From positions 17,684,264 to 17,748,263 of the forward strand of contig CM067317.1 of NCBI GenBank assembly GCA_034231615.1: a DNA stretch of 64,000 nt, written 5' to 3'. Source of the DNA: Meghimatium bilineatum. Lineage: Eukaryota > Mollusca > Gastropoda > Stylommatophora > Philomycidae. The translations under genes and the position numbers were made by a program. Under the pieces are notes generated by a model. The model did not search any database. It was given only the letters and a program-made list of their open reading frames with translations, and was not told where the DNA came from. Shown here one piece after another: positions 26,293-38,100 of this stretch (position 1 is its first letter; each line of letters opens with the position of its first letter).

Positions 26293-26643
26293 TCACGCAG
26301 CTGAACCATATTTCAGGTGTGGTCTTATGTCTTGCTGGTAAACTTTACTGATTATATTTCCACTGAGTAGTTTTCTCAGGATAGCTAACTTCCTCCTGAC
26401 TTTTGTTGTTGCTTTGTTTATGTGCTGCTTCCATGTCAGCTTATCATCAAAAGTAACTCCGAGGTATGTGGGTTGTTTGTCTTCTTTCAAGAGCTTTCCA
26501 TCTATCTTGAAATGACCAGATTTTTGTTTTGGTGAGAGGGTAAAGAGTGTAGTGCTGCACTTATCTGTGTTAATGCTGACGCACCATCTATTTGCCCATA
26601 AGGTTAGGGCATCGATAGCTCTTTGTATTTGTTTAGTGGCCAC
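26293..26643 (-). pseudogene. RT C-terminal (thumb-side) fragment of the 25-28 kb LINE
   Basis: The open segment reads IQRAIDALTLWANRW, SINTDKCSTTLFTLSP, TYLGVTFDDKLTWKQHI, KLAILRKL, then IRPHLKYGSAA. These are the motifs that follow the YADD palm in Jockey-type RTs. What should precede it (fingers and palm, several hundred bases) is absent, and the frame changes at the junction near 26643. Confidence 0.8.
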
Positions 26644-26765
26644 TGTTTCATGTTCTTTCTAGCAGCATGTAGTATACATCTATTAAATTCACTCACTGCT
26701 CTATTGATGTCTTTGTCCAAGTTCATGTCCTTAGCTAGAACACTGGTTAAATGCTGGTACATTTT

Positions 26766-27518
26766 TCAGTATGCCCTTTTATAGTTCCATCTAGTGAGCG
26801 TGCTGCTGTCCTTGGTAAATTCATTGTGGATTTTCAGAAATACTGGTCTGTGGTCACTACCACCAAGCTGCATTACAAAGACACGTGTGATTTTCCATTC
26901 CACGCCTGGTGAGTGGAATGCCAGGTCTGGTGTAGAGGTGGTGTGCCATGCTCTCGAGTAGAAGGTTGGTGAGTCTGCTGGCCGGTTAATAAGGATGAGA
27001 TTATTTTCATCCTGCCAGCTCTCAAGTTCCTCACCTCTCTTGTCGATATGATCGTAGCCCCAGATCTGAGAGTGGCTGTTGAAGTCACCACACACCATAA
27101 GTCTCTCTTTGTCTGGAATTGTATCTAGTGCCAATGGTTTATCATTTGGGCAGTAGTAGTTCAGGAGATGGAATTCTGCATTATCTGTTTTTACGTGGAG
27201 CATCTGGTATTATGCCCCTTCCATATATACTTCCAGCTGACATGCGCTGATATTGTTTTTAACAAGTGTCAGAATTCCACCCTTTCGCCTGTCCTTTCTG
27301 TCAGACTGGTAGCACTGGTAGCCTCTGATTTTGAAGGCTATGTCGCCGCTGATGTGTGTTTCTTGGATACAGCATATATTAACTTGTTCTTCACTAAAGA
27401 CATTTTCAAGTTCCAATTTTTTGCTGTATCCATCTCCTTTCCTTTTGACACCCTCAGCATTCCAGTGCATTATTTGTATTGGTCGTTTGTTTGTTTGGCC
27501 AGTAGCTCTATTCCCTTA
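26766..27518 (-). pseudogene. APE-type endonuclease of the 25-28 kb LINE
   Basis: The order of motifs is MHWNAEGV, ICCIQETHIS (metal-binding Glu), RKDRRKGGILTLV, HLLNYYCPND, MVCGDFNSHSQIWGYDH (Asp/Asn), DSPTFYSRAWHT, PDLAFHS and QLGGSDHRPVFL (catalytic Asp-His). This is a complete EEP-fold endonuclease order. One in-frame TAA sits just after VYMEGA, and another (27516-27518) separates it from the upstream ORF1-like segment. The frame is otherwise kept, and the active-site residues look intact. Confidence 0.85.
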
Positions 27519-27827
27519 CCTCCTGGCTCCTCGGGACAATTGATAAGGACTTACAGTAACTGAGGTTGGGCCCTTTCGATGTATAGGGCCCGGCACAATC
27601 CCTGCCTGAACGTCCGCCACAGGGCAGACACCATAACTATTTATAAATACAGACATGTTTCCATTGTGTTTTGTGCGTGGCATCCTGATTATCTGTGCGT
27701 CTTTTGGCTGGATGCCTCCGTCTTCAGCACTCTGCTTAATTGGCAGGACTATGGTCCTGCTCGAGTGGGACTGCCCGACCAGTCTTAGTTTCCAGCCCCT
27801 GATGGCTGAACTAAGCCCCATCACCAC
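27519..27827 (-). pseudogene. 5' ORF segment of the 25-28 kb LINE
   Basis: A 103-residue frame starting just inside the 5' boundary, with IRGWKLRLVGQSHSSRTIVL and ending SPYQLSRGARR, is in the same frame as the endonuclease and is separated from it by one TAA. It may be the N-terminal extension of the ORF2 polypeptide or an ORF1 remnant. No zinc knuckle or coiled coil is visible. Confidence 0.5.
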
Positions 27828-27914
27828 TACACGGTGCTGGCCTCGATGGGGGGTAACCAGATGAACATTGTCCTTATTGTGGTCCTCTCAGCGTGTAAAA
27901 TGTAACCCGGCTAT

Positions 27915-28125
27915 GAATTGATGAAGTATACGTTGTAATGCAGGACGTGCCAATTCATTTGGAGTTCTCTGAATATGTTGCAGTGCTGGACGTGATATTT
28001 CCTTATGAGATCTCTGAATTGATGAAGTACACGTTGTAGTGCAGGACGTGACATTTCCTTGGGAACTCTCTGAATACGTTATGTGATGCAGGACGTGGCA
28101 TTTCCTTGGAAGATCTCTGAGTTAG
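27915..28125. repeat. ~50-bp minisatellite, right of the LINE
   Basis: Four units built on GTGCAGGACGTGACATTTCC with TTGGGAACTCTCTGAAT and a variable linker, spaced 45-56 bases. It is probably a separate array from the one interrupted by the LINE, though both share GACGTG words. Confidence 0.65.
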
Positions 28126-29027
28126 ACAAATATTTTAGATTGAGAGCGAACTGGGTAATGCATAGCTAGCTGCCCTACTCATACCGGTGACCATGGTCCA
28201 CAGCTGAGATGTTGTGAACTCCTCTGACAGGAATGGATGCCTGGAAGGAGAGCCAAAGCGCTTCCCCCTACTCTGAATATTTCTGAAAGATAGAAAAGCC
28301 ACACATCCTAAATAATTTAACTTTTTCTAGTTGAACATTTCTTTTCAAAACATTGCACAGCTGATTCTTCTGGGTATGAAGTATAGCTCTATAAATACCA
28401 CCAATTACTTACAGGAAATACGTGTTAATTAATCGTTATTTCTCGGGATCTTTACAACAACAACACTCCATACATATGTATTGCATGAAATCTTTCAAGA
28501 GTCTTCATTCCCAAGCTACTTCTGTTAGCAGGATGTAACCAAGAGAATGAAATGGGATTTGTCACGACTTATAACAATAGATATTATCTGAGAACTCGGT
28601 AAGGCTGTGTAAGAATAAGGTATTTGCGCGAAACTCAAAGTGGCTGGTTTTAATATACACAGACCATCATGAAAACATATAGATAATAGATTACAAAACA
28701 GATTCAACGTTTCATCGATAAGGTCTTTCTCAAGTCAATACAAAGTAAACTCGATCAATATAATGGTAAAATCACACATGAGCAAGACTGCAGACATTTA
28801 ACAACAGAAGAATCCAATGTAACATTAACGTACATAGACATACACCTCACATACAGTCATACATATGCAAATACAAAACATGTGGGATGAGGGAGCAGAC
28901 AGTTTGGGGAATTCTGAAATGTGTCACGCCGTAAATCATTAGACAGGACTGTACTACGGATCACCTGAAGAGAAAACACGCCCACAAATTACGATAATTA
29001 ATGGTCAATCTCAAGAATAAGGTCATC
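28126..29027. other. No gene; one hammerhead-like motif
   Basis: Contains a diverged minus-strand copy of the hammerhead-like repeat motif at 28701-28733 (GAGAAAGACC, TTAT, CGATGAAACGTTGAATC). No ORF with a recognised family. Confidence 0.4.
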
Positions 29028-29632
29028 ATCATCATCAAGTGCCGTCTCCGCAACGAAGGTTGGCTGCAACGTATCTCCAACATCTCCTGTCTCTTGTCTT
29101 GGTGGTGCACTCTGCTAGACTGTAACCTGTCCACCGTGTAATGTTACTCTCCCACTTGTATCTCTGCCTACCTCTTGCTCGCTTCCCTTTGACTTTACCC
29201 TCAAGTAAGGTCTTCAATAAGGTATCATGTCTTTTAATGTGTCCAAAGTATTTTATTTGCCTGATCTTTATTTCTCTAAGTAGTTCTTTCTTCATATTAT
29301 GTGTCTTTAGCACTTCTTTATTTGTTTTCTTCTATTTCCATGATGTTCTCCTTATTCTTCTATATACCCACATCTCAAAGGCATCAATTTTGTCTTCTAA
29401 TTGTTTATTTAGTGTCCATGTTTCTGAGCCATACATTAATATGGAATAGATGTAGCATGTTATCATTCTCATTTTTAACTTGTTTGTAATTTGTTTAGAT
29501 ATTAATATTTTCCTCATGCCATTGAAGGTACTTTTAGCCATTCCTATTCTCCTTTAACTTCTATTTCACATCTGCCATCATTTGTGACTATGTGTCCAAG
29601 ATATTGATACTGTTTTACTTGTTGTAGTTTCA
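29028..29632 (-). pseudogene. LINE ORF2 3' fragment with (GAT)n tail
   Basis: Minus-strand pieces in order are QYQYLGHIVTNDGRCE, MAKSTFNGMRKILISKQITN, MITCYIYSILMYGSETWTLN, DAFEMWVYRRIRRTSWK, then REIKIRQIKYFGHIKRHDTL, GKRARGRQRYKWESNITRW and AANLRCGDGT, followed by a GATGATGATGATG tail. It is the post-palm region of an RT-type LINE, and one frame change separates the two long open pieces. It is the better-preserved copy of the family at 23530-24165. A still older copy lies at 51440-51690. Confidence 0.8.
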
Positions 29633-30544
29633 AGAATAAAGTAGCTAGTCTTGAAATACGGCGTTTCCAGGAATCGGTGTTACTATGGGATTAGAAAAGT
29701 TTCTGTTAACCAGCAGAAGCCAAGAACTGTTAGTCGTCGTTTCATTGTAGATATTCTAATACTGGAGGTACAAATACCGACAGGTGTGTCGTTTGTGAAA
29801 TTACGACGATCTTATAACAATATTGCTAACAATCTGGAGATACCGCGAACGGAATTTTATCGGAATTGTTGGAGTGTCCTGACTTTAGCGGGCACACTTA
29901 AACAGTGCATATCACAATATTAACATAAAAAGTAATATAACGCATTGATTTCAACACAGTTAAAGATCTATGCTGACAGGTAAAGATCTATACTGACAGT
30001 TAAAGATATATGATGACTGCTTTATTCCCAAAGAATGCCCTTTTATTTGTTCAGACTGATGAGTGTAGAATCGTTCACAGAAGACGAAGAGAAACGTGTA
30101 ATAAATAAATATATCCAGTTGAGGCTGGGAAACTGAGACGTTAGATCAATGCTGACGTTCGTGTAGATAACAACTGTACACACAATAATAAATACACTAG
30201 AAATTAAATTGAATGCATGTGAATAACGCTTCTTGGAATGCATTTGGTTAATGGCTAGACGAAAGATTATGATAATGAAAGAAATAGGAAAACACATTTA
30301 TGTGCAGCGTTATCTACACCAGAAACCAGAAAATGTTGTGTCTGCATAAACATATGTCTAAAGAGAGCAATCAACAATCTTTAATTAAACATATGTATTA
30401 GGATTGCGAGCTGCATTCTTTAATTAAAACACATGATATTAAAATACACAAATAAATATAAATATAAATGTCACATTTGTTGATGATTAACAATTAGCAA
30501 TTCTCTGTCACATTTGTAATTTGGAAACTTAAATATTGTGTATC
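29633..30544. other. No gene; 20-bp x3 repeat
   Basis: A 90-residue open frame at 29651-29923 (+) has no recognised motif. Three 20-base units around TTAAAGATCTATGCTGACAG occupy 29959-30018. The rest is AT-rich without structure. Confidence 0.4.
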
Positions 30545-31762
30545 TTATTCTCCTTCTGCGTTCGATCTCTTGTAACCACAATGAAGATATGGTGTGATTT
30601 CCGCCGGAGAGCGTGAAGTACGATGTACTACTAGTTCCACAGTTGAACTGTGTTATTTGCTCCCCGGTTGGCTCACTTTGTGGTCTGGACGTCCGAGGCC
30701 TAGCACATCCGTTTTCGTCGTGCTTTGAATTCGGGTAGTAGGCTTCACTAGCCAGTGACAGCATGCATATCTGTCGACAGGCGCGCGGGTGTATAATGAC
30801 TATTTGCCGAGACGACTGTCGTTTACGTTTATCTTGCACGACGTGTTCAACCGTCAGTGAACTTGCCTCGTATAATTAGACGTTTTGTGCCTGTGCCTAT
30901 CGGGTTCTGAACCTTTTCATCTCCGCGAGTCTGGCTCCGGTGAAGGAAGAACTGGACAGAAGAGTTGGACCCGGGCTCTTTCTTCTTCTTAGCCGAGATG
31001 ACGTTCACCGACATCGTGAACCTCTCTTCCAAGTCCGCTTCTCACCACGCGTTTAGGAGCAAGACGCGTTCTCCGGCTGAACAAACTTGTCCTATTTTTG
31101 TCTGAGCCTACTAAGCCATGTCTCTCTGCTTGCATGTTTCCGGTATAGGAAAGCTCGACAGTAGAGGTGGGCCCTGGCTGCCTTCGTCGCCCCGTTTGTG
31201 CCCGACGTTATCGGGTACGTAATCCTTCTCTCCGTGAGCATGTTTTCGGTATAGGAAAGCTCAGCGTTAGATGTGGGCCAAGTATTCTTTCTTTGCCGCC
31301 CTCTATTGGGTCTGGGTCTATGCCTGTAAGGAGCACAGGCAAATAGAAGCTTGTCTCAAGCTAATAGAGCTTTTTCCTTGAACCGTTTTCATTTTCTATT
31401 TGCGGTTGACATTTCCCTCCAGTGCTGTGCTGCCTTTCATTGTACTCAGTATGTTGTCTTTTCATCTCTCGCTTTTCGTGCCATTTTCATTGTCCGCCAC
31501 TCAAATGCTCGGATTGGACTTACTAGCGCCACTGTGTGCTGACAGTGCCGGAGATATTGTCTGTCTCTTATGCAGTAAAATATCTTTCCATCTGCTACCC
31601 CCACATTCATGGACACGATCCCCAATAGTTTTGGCCAGAATCAGCACGAGCCGCTGTATTTCTATTTCCAGGGTGCATCACGAGGAGGTACTTTTGGGAT
31701 CTTGGTTTTCTGCTAAACCTGGGTCCGCCACAAGCATTCCGTTCCATTTGCATCCCAATTAG
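30545..31762 (-). repeat. Repeat C, copy 2 (long form, internal triplication)
   Basis: A GC-richer block sharing ordered segments with 15549-16345 and, at its 31640-31760 end, with 53530-53690. Read on the minus strand its end carries GATCGAACGCAGAAGGAGAA, like the SINE-A and LINE 3' tails. A module resembling TTCGGTATAGGAAAGCTC followed by a GTGGGCCC-containing stretch appears three times (about 30934, 31134 and 31240), but only once in copy 1. The minus strand is open for 122 residues at 30471-30839 without a known domain. Class unknown. It looks like a long non-autonomous retroposon. Confidence 0.65.
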
Positions 31763-32218
31763 TGTGTGTAATTATGAGATCGAATTATATACGTGTCCCG
31801 GATACATATCGATAAATTTGTGATAGTTGTTGCATATATTTGTCTGTAACAGTATTGTGGCTGTAGATGTGACAAAACCCATTTAAGATACATGTTTAGT
31901 AGAATATGTTAAACAGGCTATCGACTATCTAAGTTATATAAAATATTAGTATTTACACTAGGTATATGATAGTAACTCAGGGAACGGATTGTTCGTTTCT
32001 TGTCATAGGAGGGAGGGGGGTGGTGAAAGTGGCTCTTTATAAATGACGAAATAAATTGATAGCAAGATAAATTGACAATATAAATGACTAGATAAAGTGA
32101 ATGCATTATACGGAGCACAACAACACTGCAAAGACACAAGCATACATCACACAATGTCATTCGGTCAAATGTCATGAGTCTACGAACAGCTGTATCAGCA
32201 ACCAACCAACTAACCAGC
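31763..32218. other. No gene seen
   Basis: AT-rich DNA with no ORF family or repeat recognised. Confidence 0.35.
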
Positions 32219-32385
32219 CATAAATAATGGAATATAAGCCGAACTTTTATAAATAATGCAATATAGACCAAGCTTATGTGAATGATATACAATAACTCTA
32301 ACTTTTATAGATAGTGAATTATAATCCGAACTTATATAAATAATGCAATATAAACCGATATTCTATAACTGATATATCATAATGT
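32219..32385. repeat. Degenerate ~37-bp minisatellite
   Basis: Four to five units with TTATAAATAATGCAATATA and a variable CCGAAC segment, strongly diverged. Confidence 0.6.
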
Positions 32386-32859
32386 GACTAAGAAAACCTA
32401 GATATTACATGTTCTCAAATGAAACAAAAAATATTGTTGTTATTTGGAGTGTATAATTTGATATAGAATAAATTGATATAACATCCATGATGAATTGTAC
32501 GAATGTAGAGTACGACGAGCAGATGACATAACGATGAGAGATTTATTAAATAAAAATATATGTCTTTCATTCTGTGATCAATGTGTTTCAAGAGATAGAT
32601 GTTCGGATCTATACGGAGAATAGTGAACATATGAACTGAGTTAAATATCAAAACAAATAATTTGAAAATATTCGTATGTTTTAAACAGAAAATGGCAAAC
32701 TTCTTCCCATATATCTACACTGTGTATAGAAAAATAAACTGCATGAACAAGTACTATGTAAGCACACAAAAAATCATCAGATTTCGTGCCGACTGGAGTA
32801 AGCGATAATGGATCTTCAAATACACTCTATTATCCAGTATCCCGTATCAAGACAATATA

Positions 32860-33200
32860 CTCTCTGCCATGGCACGATGTCAGACTATCCAATATATTCT
32901 CACTTTGTCGTTCTCGATCTTTCTTGCATGCCATCTTGGCCGTTGTAACTATGTTCTCTATACCTTCCTGTCTCACAATGTATCCAAAAAAGAGTGTTTA
33001 TTTCTGACGTTATTAACTATACCTCTTCTTACAATTGACTCTTTCAGAACATCCTTGTTAATTTTTATAACTTTCCATGGTACTCTCAGCGTTCTTCTAT
33101 AGAACCACATCTCTATGGCGTATACTTTTTTCCACTATCCTGGTTATTTGTTGCCCAAGACTCGCATTGATATGTTAGTTCTCTCTTATTCATCTCTATT
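32860..33200 (-). pseudogene. LINE ORF2 3' fragment
   Basis: The minus strand reads VYAIEMWFYRRTLRVPWKVI, NKDVLKESIVRRGIVNNVRN and continues into a basic region. This is the 'AFEMWxxRRxLRIPWxxxxTNExVL' block found after the RT palm in LINE ORF2 proteins. Stops and frame changes follow. It is probably related to the 21.5-kb fragment, since both have a CCATGGTACTCTC/CCAAGGAATGTG block at the PWK codons. Confidence 0.6.
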
Positions 33201-33359
33201 GATATGAACATATTACACAGTATATTGTTCAGACAAGCAGAAATACCACAAAATACCCATTGCTATTTGAAAATAGTTACAGTAAAGGGGATACATTGTA
33301 CTCCTTTGAAAAATAGTACAAAGGATAGTGACAGAATATGTTGGTGACTTTTAAAAGGA

Positions 33360-33500
33360 GATTTTAATGCATGATAGTGTGTGATCTCAGATTCTAAATG
33401 CATGTGATTGTGTGTGATCTTATATCATACATGTATGGGTTTGTGTATGTCAGATCCCGCATGCATGAGATTGTGTGATCACAGATCCTAGGTGTTATCT
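33360..33500. repeat. Degenerate ~45-bp tandem repeat, 3 units
   Basis: GCATGTGATTGTGTGTGATC and variants occur three times with TCAGATCC linkers. Confidence 0.6.
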
Positions 33501-33959
33501 ATTTCTTCTAGGTCTCTATCTTTCTAGCTCATCATACTTCGAGTGCTCTCTTCATAATTCATGCTATACCATATTATTCATTCCATCAGTGCATCATTTG
33601 TAACAGTATGCATCACAGTGGAAGAATGATGCCGATCACAAACCTGACCACGTACACCAATTGTTTGGAACTACGGACCATCATCGTCGACGTAGGACTG
33701 AACTAGAATCTAGAACGCAGACGAAGGTGAACGTATGTTAATGCTACTAGTTCTAATATTTGAAATTACTTCTTTGGTTTAGAAGTAAATCACGGATACT
33801 CACGATCGTGTCCACGAAAGTTTGGTTATTGTATATAGTGCATGTGTAGTAGAGCTGATCTACCAATTTAGATTGCTGACCAATTCCGGCTTGTTTTACG
33901 CGGTCATAATGGTGACTGGGAGGTTGGAAATAGCTTTATATTGTTTAACATTTTGAGGA

Positions 33960-34260
33960 GTAAATATATAAAACAATATTAAAATAGTGAAATTTCAGCT
34001 TTACATAGAACTAAACGCAGATTGCCGTTTCGACTAAACATCGTTATAAAAATAAGGACAGACAAACAAAATGCAATCATCACATCAAGCGAAGACTTAG
34101 TGTCAGTTCCCACAAGGCTAACCTGTATTCTTTTCTTGATAGGGTAGCTTCATTCTGTTATTTTTGTCCATTTTTTAATCAAGACCTTTTCGGTCGAAAC
34201 GTCGATTCTGCATATTGTTCCACTTTCCTATTAAACCTTCTACCTATTATTTTCTATATT
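33960..34260. mobile_element. Short inverted-repeat element carrying hammerhead-like ends
   Basis: Left part 34018-34050 (minus: AACGATGTTTAGTCGAAACG) and right part 34177-34210 (plus: AAGACCTTTTCGGTCGAAAC then GTCGATTCTG) are inverted copies of one motif. The similarity continues inwards (AAAATAAGGACAGACAAACA against AAAAATGGACAAAAATAACA). It could be a MITE, or an inverted terminal structure of a Penelope-like element. No transposase is inside. Confidence 0.45.
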
Positions 34261-35289
34261 TAATGACCAGTTGATGGACAGTTTTACTGTAGTATTCCGC
34301 GCACTCACTTTTTCATCACTTGATGAATGCACTCGTTTTGTGAATAGAAAATGTTTTCCTGCCAGCTAAAAAAATATTTTCTCTCAACTAAAAGATCAAA
34401 GATTTTGCTTCTATTACAAACGTCGTTTTTGTTTTCTCAGATATAATTCATCAAAAGGAATCGACAAACAATTTCTCACCACACAATGACAAAATCAATT
34501 CCTCCTGTTAAACTATATAGCATCATGATTTACAGCTTGGTTTCAATGCTTATGGTTTTATATTTTGACATCTCAGACCAGTACATATACGATTTTAAAA
34601 GTAGCTTGGCGGGTCCTTAAAATGTCTTGGCGTCCGGAAATTAACATTTAATTTTACTCGCTTTTGATGTATAGTTTGCTACTATGCTCAGACAACATCC
34701 ATCTCTAAAAGAAAAAGAGCATTCTGCAGCATCACAATAACAGTGACAGTCAGTTGTCGACAAGCGTTGTTGGAATTTCCTGTCCTAGAACACATTTTCA
34801 TAATTTTTATCGGTTTTTCCGTGATATTGATTGGCAATCAAACCAACCAGGATGAGAAACGTTATGTGAAATCGGCATTAAATACTATTCTTAAAAAGAA
34901 CTGTATTTACTGTAAAGGGAAATCCCGGAAAAGTATGTTGACAATCATCGTTTCTGTGACGCCATAGCATTTCCCTATGTTCTATCTAGAAGTCCGTGGT
35001 TGAGACACACAAAGCAACCATTTCACACGCGCATATTATATTTCACTCTACGATGTTGCACCGTAAAGCTGTCCATCTTTTTTTTACCCAGATATATGGT
35101 TAATTTATCAAATCAATAACAGATCTCGGGTAAATAAAGGTAGTTCTTAAGCTTCATCGATTATCATAATTGGTATGGAATTGCACACTTGAAGCAGTTA
35201 TTGTGGATACAGAGGATACTACAGAGGGTATAAGAAATGGGAATCGAACTATGCTAAATGATAAATGTGAAGATCAAATATTTAATTAG
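34261..35289. other. No gene seen
   Basis: About 1 kb. A 74-residue open frame at 34743-34967 (+) has no recognised motif. Confidence 0.35.
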
Positions 35290-35730
35290 AATACGTCATG
35301 TGTAAGACTGTGTATGCAAGAAATGTAAGTGAAGAATGTATGTACGGATTGTATCTATGGAGTTTATGTAAGGTTGTATGCAAGAGTGTATTGATAGCTG
35401 TATGTAAGCAGTGTATGTAAATGAAAAGTTATATGTAAGGTGTGTATGTACGTTGATGTATGTAAGAGGTATGCCCAATAAGGTGTATGTAAGATGTGTG
35501 TGTAAATCGTGTTTGAAATGGTGCGTGTGTATACGGTGTGTACGTAATGTGCGTACGTAAGGTGTCTGTGTAAGGTATATGTGTAAGGGGTGTCTGTTTA
35601 AGATGTGAGGTATATAAGTTGCTTTTGTAAGGTGCAAATGCAAGGAGTGCATGCATGAGTGTATATAATGGGTGTAAGTAAGGACATTTTAAGGTGTACA
35701 TGTAAGGAGTATATGTTAGGGGAGTGGCAT
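35290..35730. repeat. Degenerate GTGTATGTAAG-type array
   Basis: About 440 bases of loosely periodic GTGTATGTAAG words with variable spacing of 10-25 bases. Open frames on the minus strand (Thr/His/Tyr-rich) are by-products of the repeat. It does not match a telomere repeat. Confidence 0.75.
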
Positions 35731-37255
35731 TTATTTTAACTCAAGATTATTAAATCCAAGCTGCCTGTAAGATGAGCGGACGAGACAATGTGGTTGAGAT
35801 ATGTGTCTTTTGCTCATAATGTTACGGGTTTGAAATTGGGCAGTAATGCTTTTTTGCAATTATGTTTTTTTTTCAGGATTGCCATGAGGCTCATCGCTTG
35901 ATCTAGGACGATAGGCACAATGAGATAATTTTCAACGTGCAAATGTCTACTAATTTTATAAGGACAATGCTGCATGGAAAAACATGAGTACAACGAAGTC
36001 AATCCGATATATCTTTTGAAGAAGGTGCAGGTAGTAAAAGCTTGATCATAAAGTTACGATCCATGACAAATTAGACACACTTCTATATGTAATCACATAG
36101 CCAATGTTTCAAAATATACGTCTCAAATATAAACAATAAACACCACGAAATAACTAGACGTTAATGGCACTCTTGTGATTAGAACTCAGACAGTCTATGT
36201 GCCGGTATTACTTCCCTTGGAGAAATGGAAACATTTGGGAATTATTTCAGATGAAAATGGCCAAAGTTATATAAGCCAGTGTTATCCAACTAGACGAGTT
36301 TTGGGAGACACGTTCGAGGCTAAATAGAAGTACTCATTAACACATTTTGTTTATGGAATAACTAACTAACTATATGTGGTGTTCTAATGCTTAATTTATA
36401 GTAGTGCGCTGAATTATCTCTTCAATAAATTAATTTCATGTTTTATATTGTAAGATAATCAGATGTATTGTAAATACGTTTGGTCATCACCAGAACTAGA
36501 CACATGGATATATAAAAGATTTGCATTCACTCAAATAACAGCCTCAGGTCTCGTTACCTAGAACAGACAACATTTAAAAGATTCTAAAACGAAAGTCATT
36601 TCTACAATGTAGAATAGTCGCAGATTGTATAAATATGACCAGGATGTTAGTGTTAATGATTTTTCTCGATATACCATTGGCCCAGTTAGAGTTGATGTAA
36701 TACTTGTAATGTCAAGATACCAATTTGTAAAAAATACAAGTATCTCAAAAGATTTGTTTGTACTGAATGTATTCGGAAGGCACGTTAATATAATTCTACA
36801 GATATACAATTTAAAAATAAAAGGTCTTACGCTGGAGAATATTGAAACAAACTTACATGAAAACAAGAAATGGTGAAGTTTTAATGATTAATCCTGTTTT
36901 ATTGCAGGCAGACACGTACATTACTGTGAAAGGGCATTAAGATTGTACACAGTTCAAAATGGAATTGGATTCGTCACATTAGCAATATGTTTTCTAAGAA
37001 CTTTCAATGCGGTTAAATCCACAACACCTATATAAACATAACAAGAGAGACATATCCTAAAGTCAAACACTCAACACAGATTACCAACATTCTGATAAAC
37101 GCTTCGACCAAACTCGCAGTGTTACTGATACATTTATCAAAACAAGCTGTTTAGATTTGTAATTAACTGTCAGATGAAAAGTAAACTCGTCAAATCCATT
37201 AAACTGTCTCCGGATTATGTACACTTTTAGCACTTAACAGACAATATATCTTCTA
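35731..37255. other. No gene; one hammerhead-like motif at 37089-37140
   Basis: Open frame 36625-36876 (+) shows no recognised family. At 37089-37140 the minus strand has a variant of the hammerhead-like motif with an enlarged hairpin between TTGATAAATG and GTTTGGTCGAAGCG. Confidence 0.4.
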
Positions 37256-37432
37256 AGATTTCTACGTATTGCAACTAGACCTGGACTTCTAGTTCAGGAT
37301 TTAAGGAATCTTCTTTCCAGGCATGTCTTAGGAGACGACTACGGAACATTGGCGATATGACAACAATATGTATTCTGTGAATAAATCGCCACTACATCTT
37401 GCCACAATGTCTTACTTTTGTCTTCTGTCAAA

Positions 37433-37640
37433 TGACCCGATTGTTGACAGATAGATGCATGTCAGCCAATATGGAAACTCTGTCCGTGTATGGTACACTC
37501 TTAGGTAGCAGGGAATGCTAGGTGAGCCATCACTGCAGATGAATCGACAGAACTACTGATAGACGAATGATGAACTAGTTGCCCCAGAAGTATACGCTGC
37601 ACTCATGGCAGCACATGCGGATGGTGGGATACTGCCGCAC
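37433..37640. repeat. Repeat D, copy 1
   Basis: Shares about 110 bases with 57735-57870: TAGGTAGCAGGGAATGCTAG, GTGAGCCATC, CTGCAGATGAATC, a GACGAATGATGA block and later CTGGCGCACTG-like words. It is an old dispersed repeat of unknown class with no protein signature. Confidence 0.5.
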
Positions 37641-37894
37641 TGGAATTCATCGTCGGGGAATACAAGTGAATTCTTCAACCCCTTTAACACAATTGTGTCC
37701 AACATTTGATATACAAGAATATACTCCTTGTGTAAGAATGTCACCTGCGTTACTCAACTGACAAGGACCTTTGTTTATGTACGCAAGGCCACGAGCTGTT
37801 AATAGATACCTGCTCACATCGACAGGGATTACTTGATCATTATCTAACATTCAGACACTAACGATATATCTTAAAATAATATATTAAAAGAATG

Positions 37895-38100
37895 TCGTGT
37901 CTTCTCTTGTCCAAGTGTGCCACTAGGCGTCATAGGGAGCCGAAGTCTTCTTTCTTAAGCTAACTGAGCTGCAGCTGCTATGTTGTTGCCTTGTTCTATG
38001 GTATTTCTCTTATGTCATCTATCCATCTTCGTCTAGTTCTTCTTTTTTCTCTTTTCGGATGATCTTTTATTGAAGGTTATCTATTGAATGTGATCGATCT
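37895..38100 (-). pseudogene. LINE ORF2 C-terminal tail (weak)
   Basis: The minus strand gives DHPKRKKKRRTRRRWIDDIR followed by a Gln/Ala-rich stretch and a final GSL..RLVAHLDK. This follows the GRPRRRWxDDI...A..DRxxWR pattern of LINE tails, but with a frame change and stops. Short and diverged. Confidence 0.45.

Larger units (their letters stand above)
25028..27850 (-). mobile_element. Non-LTR retrotransposon (Jockey/I group), EN + RNase H, RT core deleted
   Basis: A minus-strand LINE flanked by a perfect 12-bp target-site duplication, GGGTAACCAGAT at 25016-25027 and 27851-27862. Reading 5' to 3': a 5' region or ORF1-like segment (27827-27516), an APE-type endonuclease beginning MHWNAEGVKRKG with CIQETHI, CGDFNSHS and GGSDHRP, a linker, an RT C-terminal part with TYLGVTFDDKLTW, a tail, and an RNase H domain (25551-25060) with WIHSHCGIPGNEKADQLAKE. 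It ends in a GAA-rich tail. The catalytic palm (YADD) is missing, and the sequence jumps from linker to post-palm region near 26640-26650. Several in-frame stops also interrupt EN and its surroundings. It cannot self-mobilise. Confidence 0.85.

Noticed and set aside
35296-35701. Thr/His/Tyr-rich ORFs on the minus strand
   Set aside because: By-product of the GTGTATGTAAG-type degenerate array.
35290-35730. Interstitial telomere array
   Set aside because: The unit is GTGTATGTAAG-like, not TTAGGG or TTAGG, and spacing is irregular.
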